From a bacterium (GTDB lineage: Bacteria > Vulcanimicrobiota > Vulcanimicrobiia > Vulcanimicrobiales > SCRA01), in NCBI GenBank assembly GCA_004297985.1, contig SCRA01000087.1:50002-114001 (forward strand): 64,000 nt of DNA, in the 5' to 3' direction. Below the pieces are notes generated by a model that made no database searches, was not told the DNA's origin, and saw only the letters and a program-made list of their open reading frames with translations. The translations under genes and the position numbers were made by a program. Positions 59,761-64,000 of this stretch are shown one piece after another. The first letter of the stretch is position 1; the number at the start of each line of letters is the position of its first letter.

Positions 59761-60942
59761 ATGGCGCGAACGACGGCGCGTGATGCCCGGATGAGCACGA
59801 AGAGCGCTACCGTCCCCACGCCGTATCTCCCGCTCTCGTTCTTCGCGGCGGGTATCTCGGCGCTCGGGCTCGCCGCGCTTGCGCTCGCGCTCGGCCTGCT
59901 CACGCCGCTGGCGATCCTCCACTTGGTCGCGGTGGGATCGTTCGCTACTATCGCCATGGGGGCACTCTACCAGTTCGTGCCGGTGGTGGGCATGCTGCCG
60001 TTGCGCGGCATCCCCTTGGGCTTCATTCACCTTCCCCTGGCCATCGCGGGGACGGCGCTGATGGTCTGGGGCTTCACGCAGGGTGCCTTCACCGTAGTGG
60101 CGGCCGGCGGTATCCTCCACGTCGTAGGCGTGCTGCTGCAGGCCGGCGTGCTTGCAGCGACGCTGCGCGTGGGTTCGCCTGCCATCACGGCACGCGGCGC
60201 CGCGCTCGCGCTGGGCGGCTTCGTCGTAACGGCGGCGCTAGGCATCGCAATCGCGCTGGGCGCCGGAACGCCGAGCGGCGGGGCGCTGATCGGCGTCCAC
60301 GGCATGTTCGGCCTCGCCGCGTTCTTCGGCACGCTGATCGTAGCCGTGACCTTTCGCCTCTTGCGGATGTTCGAGCGCTTCAGCCTCGAGCCGCGCGCGC
60401 TGTGGCTGGAGATCGCCATCGCGGCGACGGCCATCTTGGCGGCGCTCCTGCCACGCGTGGGCGTTCCGCTCTTGGCGGCGGCCTCGCTCGCCTTCGCCTT
60501 CAATCTCGGCGTGGTCGCCAAGCATCGCAACCCCGCCTATCAGCGTGAGACACTGCTCTATGCCCTGACTTCGGGCTTGGCGGGATGCGTCGCCGTCTTC
60601 GCGGCACTCGCCGGCGCGATGGAGATGGCCGTCATCTTCGCGCTCTGGCTCTTCGTCGGCACGGCCGTGGTGGGCTACCTGCAGCGCATCGTACCGTTCA
60701 TTTGGTGGATGCGCCGCTCGCGCCTCGAGGGAACGCGCAACATCCCCATGCTGGGAGAGATGAACGAGACGCGCCTGGGCCACGCTATCCTCGCCCTCTG
60801 GGTCGGCGGCGGCCTCTGGTACGTCTTCGCGCCGCAGGCGCTCGCGACGCTCGCCGGTTGGCCGGCTTTGATCGCCTGGGGCGGCCTGATCGCGCAGATC
60901 GCGCGACCGTTTCTGCTCCCCGGAAAGACGCCCGCAGCCTAG
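59761..60942 (+). CDS. NnrS/cytochrome oxidase subunit I-like membrane protein
   Basis: 393 residues, about 12 membrane segments. His residues occur at the ends of helices: ILHLVAVGS, GFIHLPLAI, GILHVVGVLL, GVHGMFGLAAFFG. This pattern is like heme-copper oxidase subunit I relatives and NnrS proteins, but Cu and heme ligands of genuine oxidases are not all there. The ATG at 59761 (GAAGGGG ten bases upstream) or 59791 may be the start. No accompanying subunits. May bind heme or copper; role unknown. Confidence 0.6.
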   Translation: MARTTARDARMSTKSATVPTPYLPLSFFAAGISALGLAALALALGLLTPLAILHLVAVGSFATIAMGALYQFVPVVGMLPLRGIPLGFIHLPLAIAGTALMVWGFTQGAFTVVAAGGILHVVGVLLQAGVLAATLRVGSPAITARGAALALGGFVVTAALGIAIALGAGTPSGGALIGVHGMFGLAAFFGTLIVAVTFRLLRMFERFSLEPRALWLEIAIAATAILAALLPRVGVPLLAAASLAFAFNLGVVAKHRNPAYQRETLLYALTSGLAGCVAVFAALAGAMEMAVIFALWLFVGTAVVGYLQRIVPFIWWMRRSRLEGTRNIPMLGEMNETRLGHAILALWVGGGLWYVFAPQALATLAGWPALIAWGGLIAQIARPFLLPGKTPAA

Positions 60943-60966
60943 CGCCCCTCACGTTCCGGCTCGACA

Positions 60967-61632
60967 TCATGCTGCAAGGTCCGCGGAGCGCAGCAACGCG
61001 ATGCAGGTCACGAGCCAAAGGAGGCCGACGGCGAATCCAGCCATGACGTCGCTCGGCCAGTGGACGCCAAGGTATAAACGGCTGACCCCGATTCCAACCA
61101 CGAGGACGCATGCGCCTCCGTACCAGAGCCAAGCCAAGCGCGGAAAGCGCGATGCCATGATATAGGCTAAGAAGCCGTAGAGAGCGAGCGAGAACAATGC
61201 ATGGCCGCTCGGGTAGCTATAGGACGTCTCGGAGACGAGATGCGGCCACAGCGCCGGCCGTTCACGTCTGAACGACAGCTTGAGCCCTACGTCGAGAGCG
61301 AATGCGCCGGCGCACGCGACCAGGAGCATCATCGCCTCGGAACGCCAGCCGGCCATCCACAACAGTGCGAAACTCAACGCGATGACAAAGACGACCCAGA
61401 CGGGGTTTCCAAGGAACGTCAATCCAAGCGCGACGTGATCGGCAATGCCATTCGCGAAGTGGTGGGTCCACAGGAGCACGCTCACATCGAAGCGGTGTGT
61501 CTCCTGCTCGAAGACGTCTTCGGTGAGCTTGGCGAGGCCGAAAAGCGTCAGCAGGCAGATGACAAGCGCTGGGAGACCGATCGGGGCTGCCACCGAACGG
61601 AGAATCGACAGCGCGGTGCGCGGCACATTCAC
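60967..61632 (-). CDS. PAP2-family phosphatase
   Basis: 221 residues, six membrane segments, with all three PAP2 motifs: KLSFRRERPALWP (C1), SYPSGHALFSLALYG (C2, about 140-154) and SRLYLGVHWPSDVMAG (C3). Class includes undecaprenyl-diphosphate phosphatases (PgpB/BcrC) and lipid phosphatases. Same strand as, and 2 nt after, the beta-barrel gene. Likely lipid carrier or phospholipid recycling. Confidence 0.9.
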   Translation of the reverse strand: MNVPRTALSILRSVAAPIGLPALVICLLTLFGLAKLTEDVFEQETHRFDVSVLLWTHHFANGIADHVALGLTFLGNPVWVVFVIALSFALLWMAGWRSEAMMLLVACAGAFALDVGLKLSFRRERPALWPHLVSETSYSYPSGHALFSLALYGFLAYIMASRFPRLAWLWYGGACVLVVGIGVSRLYLGVHWPSDVMAGFAVGLLWLVTCIALLRSADLAA

Positions 61633-61634
61633 GG

Positions 61635-63524
61635 CTAATAGCGGATACGCTGTTCGACGACGAGCAGCGAGCCGGCAAAATTGGGCGAGGCGCCCCCAAC
61701 GGCGATCGGGATGCCCGCGAAGGCACTGCGCCGGAACTCCAGCAGCGCCGCGGTATGCGCCCCTTCTTGGAGCTGAAGTCCGGCGAAGAGCAGCCGCTGC
61801 GCGAAGTCCACGTTGATCGCTCCACCGTGGGCGAAGCTTCCGCGCATGGCGTAGCGCGCAAGACCCACGGAGACCAAGAGCCGCGGATTGAAGCGATGTG
61901 CGATCGTCAGCGCGAACTCGGGCGCATCGTACGAAACGGCATCCGCTGGGGCACCGGGAGCCGCGCTGCGATGCATGGCATCATCGACGTAATCGAGCGT
62001 CACGTCGCCGAACGCCGGATGCCAAGCCGCCCAGAGAGCGAACTGCTGTTGGCGCCCGATGGTGGCTTCGGCCGGCTGCTGCGGCAGAAAGAAGCCGTCG
62101 ACGAATCCGGTGGTCGCCGCATCCGTCGTGGTGATGGGATCGATCTGCGCGAAGCGCGCATAGGAGAGAGCGAGCTCCAGCGGCCCGCCGGGGAGCGTGT
62201 ACTTCACGCGATAGCCCTGGCGGTTGACGTTGGCCACGCCGTTGTCGATCATCTGGTAGTTCGACTTCAGCCACTGTCCCGGCCACGACCACGCGACGCT
62301 CCAGACGTTCTCCGGTGCCCCGTACGGGAGGATGACCGTGGCGTAATACGGCTCGTTACGGTACCAGTCGAGCGATGCGCGCGCGCGCCCGAGCCCGCGC
62401 GCGAGGCCCGCGTGCTCGTAGTTGCCCGGCCTGCCCGTTCCCGGCTGGGCGACGTGGTCCGCGTCGTACGTCGAGCGCGCCAGCTCCACCACGCCGTCGA
62501 GTCCCCGGCCCACATGGAAGGCTCCGTGGACTCCGTAGACGGTCTCGCGCTGCCCGCCGATTCGGCTTACCGGGAGGTTGCCCTGCGGCGTCGGCACCAA
62601 CTGCGCGTCGCCGCCGAAGAGGATCGTGGTCGGCATGAGATCGCCGCCCGTCGCGACGTGCGCGACCTGCGCCGACCACTGCGTCCCCTCCCCGTGGTCG
62701 ACGACGAGCGACGCCGAGGTCAGGCGAGCCGAAGTACCCGGAAGCGAAGGGAGCGATGCGTCCGCAAGCTCGATCGTCCCCAGCCGGCTATGCGCGACGA
62801 GATCCACGCCGTGCAACGGAAGGGAAGGCGCGCTCTGCGTCCACCAGTCGAGCGCGGGCGGCCCCGCGCCCAGCGACTCGTTCGTCGCCACGCCGATCTC
62901 CGGCGCGACGCTCGTGACCGCGGGAGGCTGGAAGACGAAGCGCTCCGTCTGCCGCAGATCGAACCAGCCGCCGCGCAGCTCGAAACTCCCGTCGCGCGCC
63001 CGGAGCCCGGCGGACAGGAGCGAGGCGCGTGCGGCCGTGGCGTCGTCCTGGCCGGCGTGCGTTGGAAAGGCGATCGCGTAGGGCAGCGCTTGTGAGCCGA
63101 GGTGCGGGTTGACCGTCGCCATCAGAGGCTCGCCCCAATAGGCGGCGTTTGCCGTGCTCCCTTGCACGTAGGCCGCGCCAACCGTGGCGTCGACATCGAA
63201 GCGGCGCCCCACGTACGTCGGCGAGAGCAGGAGCTGGCCGATACCCGCGACCCCCGGCGTCATCGGCGCGCTCGAAAACGTATCGTACGGCGTCAGCGGC
63301 GAGGCGGGCGAGCCCGCGATGAAGCCGGGCCCCTCGGGCGGCGTGACGCCGGGACCACTGCTCGCTTGATCGATGAAGACCGTCTGCTGATCGATGTGCA
63401 GCACGAGCGTGCCCGGTACCGGCGTGGGTGACGACGCCGGCGCCCCTGCGCCTTCAGCCGCGGCCGTTGCGGCCAGGCAGAGGCACAGCGACGCCGCCAT
63501 CGCCGTTGTCTTCATGCCCCTCAT
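61635..63524 (-). CDS. Large outer-membrane beta-barrel protein, unknown function
   Basis: 629 residues from the ATG at 63522-63524, coupled to the small frame upstream (its TAG is 1 nt before this ATG). A signal peptide (MRGMKTTAMAASLCLCLAAT, then AEG) is followed by a Pro/Ser/Thr-rich linker to about residue 50 and then a long run of amphipathic strands with many Tyr, Gly and Asp, ending in VEQRIRY, the aromatic end of outer-membrane barrels. No TonB box or plug seen. Its gene lies 2 nt upstream of the PAP2 gene. Confidence 0.7.
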   Translation of the reverse strand: MRGMKTTAMAASLCLCLAATAAAEGAGAPASSPTPVPGTLVLHIDQQTVFIDQASSGPGVTPPEGPGFIAGSPASPLTPYDTFSSAPMTPGVAGIGQLLLSPTYVGRRFDVDATVGAAYVQGSTANAAYWGEPLMATVNPHLGSQALPYAIAFPTHAGQDDATAARASLLSAGLRARDGSFELRGGWFDLRQTERFVFQPPAVTSVAPEIGVATNESLGAGPPALDWWTQSAPSLPLHGVDLVAHSRLGTIELADASLPSLPGTSARLTSASLVVDHGEGTQWSAQVAHVATGGDLMPTTILFGGDAQLVPTPQGNLPVSRIGGQRETVYGVHGAFHVGRGLDGVVELARSTYDADHVAQPGTGRPGNYEHAGLARGLGRARASLDWYRNEPYYATVILPYGAPENVWSVAWSWPGQWLKSNYQMIDNGVANVNRQGYRVKYTLPGGPLELALSYARFAQIDPITTTDAATTGFVDGFFLPQQPAEATIGRQQQFALWAAWHPAFGDVTLDYVDDAMHRSAAPGAPADAVSYDAPEFALTIAHRFNPRLLVSVGLARYAMRGSFAHGGAINVDFAQRLLFAGLQLQEGAHTAALLEFRRSAFAGIPIAVGGASPNFAGSLLVVEQRIRY

Positions 63525-63525
63525 G

Positions 63526-63690
63526 CTACCGGAGGTGGGGAACCCACAGGTAGAGGCGCCGGTGCGCCGGGGGCTCATACGAAGGCCGCTCGGCCCAGAT
63601 CGAGGGGCGATCGAGCGGCGCGCTCGGGGCCGCATGGTGCGCGCGGCCGGCGAGGCGATGCTGGAGGTAACGTGCGATGGAGAGCGTCAT
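63526..63690 (-). CDS. Small 54-residue protein upstream of the beta-barrel gene
   Basis: Begins MTLSIARYLQHRLAGRAHH and ends LWVPHLR. A strong Shine-Dalgarno sequence, AAAGGAGG, stands seven bases before its ATG (63688-63690), much stronger than that of the barrel gene, and its TAG lies one base before the barrel ATG. This layout fits a leader peptide or small cytosolic protein coupling translation of the barrel. No membrane segment, two short basic helices. Function unknown. Confidence 0.5.
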   Translation of the reverse strand: MTLSIARYLQHRLAGRAHHAAPSAPLDRPSIWAERPSYEPPAHRRLYLWVPHLR

Positions 63691-63800
63691 GGCGCTCCTC
63701 CTTTCTGGTCAGCATGCGTGCCGCGTCACGGCGCGCAGCGATTGCGACTCGTTGTAGAAACTTGCACTGCCGTCCACGGCGGTCCATCACCCCCTCTCTC

Positions 63801-63841
63801 AAAAGAAAACGACCGTCGATCGCTCCTCGCGTCCGACGGTC
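63801..63841 (-). terminator. Rho-independent terminator, minus strand
   Basis: GACCGTCG pairs with CGACGGTC around a 15-base loop that can fold further, followed on the minus strand by GTTTTCTTTT. It would end a transcript coming from beyond the right edge of the window and separate it from the small frame at 63526-63690. Confidence 0.65.
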
Positions 63842-64000
63842 AAGACATCCACCGAATACGTCGATCCGGCTTCTCCCTCAACGTCGAGCTTTAGCACTAC
63901 ACGCTATAGAGTCCCGAAGGCCTCAGCCGCATTAGGTAACGCCTTGATTCGGCGGTGCCTGGTCACCCGTTGGGGTCTCTCGACCTTTCCGGGCAGCGGC
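63842..64000. other. No recognisable gene at the right edge
   Basis: I see no credible reading frame, tRNA or operator here. With 63691-63800 it forms a gene-free stretch of about 310 bp broken only by the minus-strand terminator; the promoter of the small-protein/beta-barrel operon should lie in 63691-63800, but no clear -35/-10 pair can be named. Confidence 0.5.

Overview
The window looks like ordinary chromosomal DNA from a high-GC, free-living heterotrophic bacterium with a diderm envelope. Two predicted outer-membrane beta-barrels end in an aromatic residue (50855-51448 and 61635-63524), and most genes sit in compact operons with 4-bp stop/start overlaps. Gene content and style (sigma/anti-sigma/RseB-like cassette, MurR-type regulator beside accDA, futalosine- or adenosine-type deaminase, SBP56 protein) would fit a poorly cultured soil lineage such as Candidatus Eremiobacterota, but that placement is inference. 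I see no rRNA, CRISPR array, transposon, prophage or integron.

Layout. 1-9.2 kb: end of a NagZ-type glycosidase, small secreted proteins, aldo/keto reductase, fumarase, a DUF2249-cupin protein, a nitrilase, and a GlcF-acyl-CoA ligase pair behind a perfect palindrome. 9.2-16.3 kb: Ldh2-type dehydrogenase, tRNA-Asn, metK, ahcY, a cyclodeaminase, PHP phosphoesterase and YmdB (methyl cycle and one-carbon/nucleotide housekeeping). 16.5-22.6 kb: a candidate ECF promoter, sigma factor, anti-sigma factor, RseB-like sensor and polysaccharide deacetylase, followed by a Zn/Mn ABC transporter operon ending in its own Fur-family regulator. 22.6-28.5 kb: TlpA-like/MauE-like redox pair, deacetylase-family enzyme, TPR lipoprotein-like secreted protein, EtfBA, and a lone AsnC-type ligand-binding domain. 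28.5-35.3 kb: an unusual short-armed tRNA-Leu(UAA), a DUF1326/DUF2182 pair, small enzymes, Ppx/GppA, and an SBP56 (methanethiol oxidase-type) protein with a membrane partner.

35.3-46.5 kb: a long minus-strand operon (glycosyltransferase-accD-accA-ftsB-S1-like protein-rpiR), then hrcA-dnaJ-prmA-rsmE under a CIRCE operator that covers the hrcA start codon, then acs facing an acetate transporter gene satP. 46.5-53.6 kb: DinG helicase, rhomboid protease, DtxR-family regulator, adenosine deaminase, initiator tRNA, purF. 53.7-60.9 kb: a complete branched-chain-type ABC transporter operon (substrate-binding protein, two permeases, two ATPases) preceded by a perfect inverted repeat and meeting a second nitrilase gene head-on, which suggests uptake of an amide, nitrile or amino-acid-like nitrogen compound. 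61-64 kb: PAP2 phosphatase and a large beta-barrel protein translationally coupled to a 54-residue upstream reading frame.

How they work together: acetate is imported (SatP) and activated (Acs), feeding malonyl-CoA synthesis (AccDA); EtfBA, GlcF and the CoA ligase handle organic-acid oxidation; metK/ahcY/fchA run methyl and one-carbon turnover; several stress circuits (ECF sigma, CIRCE/HrcA, Fur-family, DtxR-family) are visible with candidate operators. No wholly unknown multi-gene system stands out. The best leads are the tRNA-Leu(UAA) without a long variable arm, several uncharacterised operators, genes lacking a normal start codon (rhomboid, ymdB), and small unannotated or unassigned proteins.
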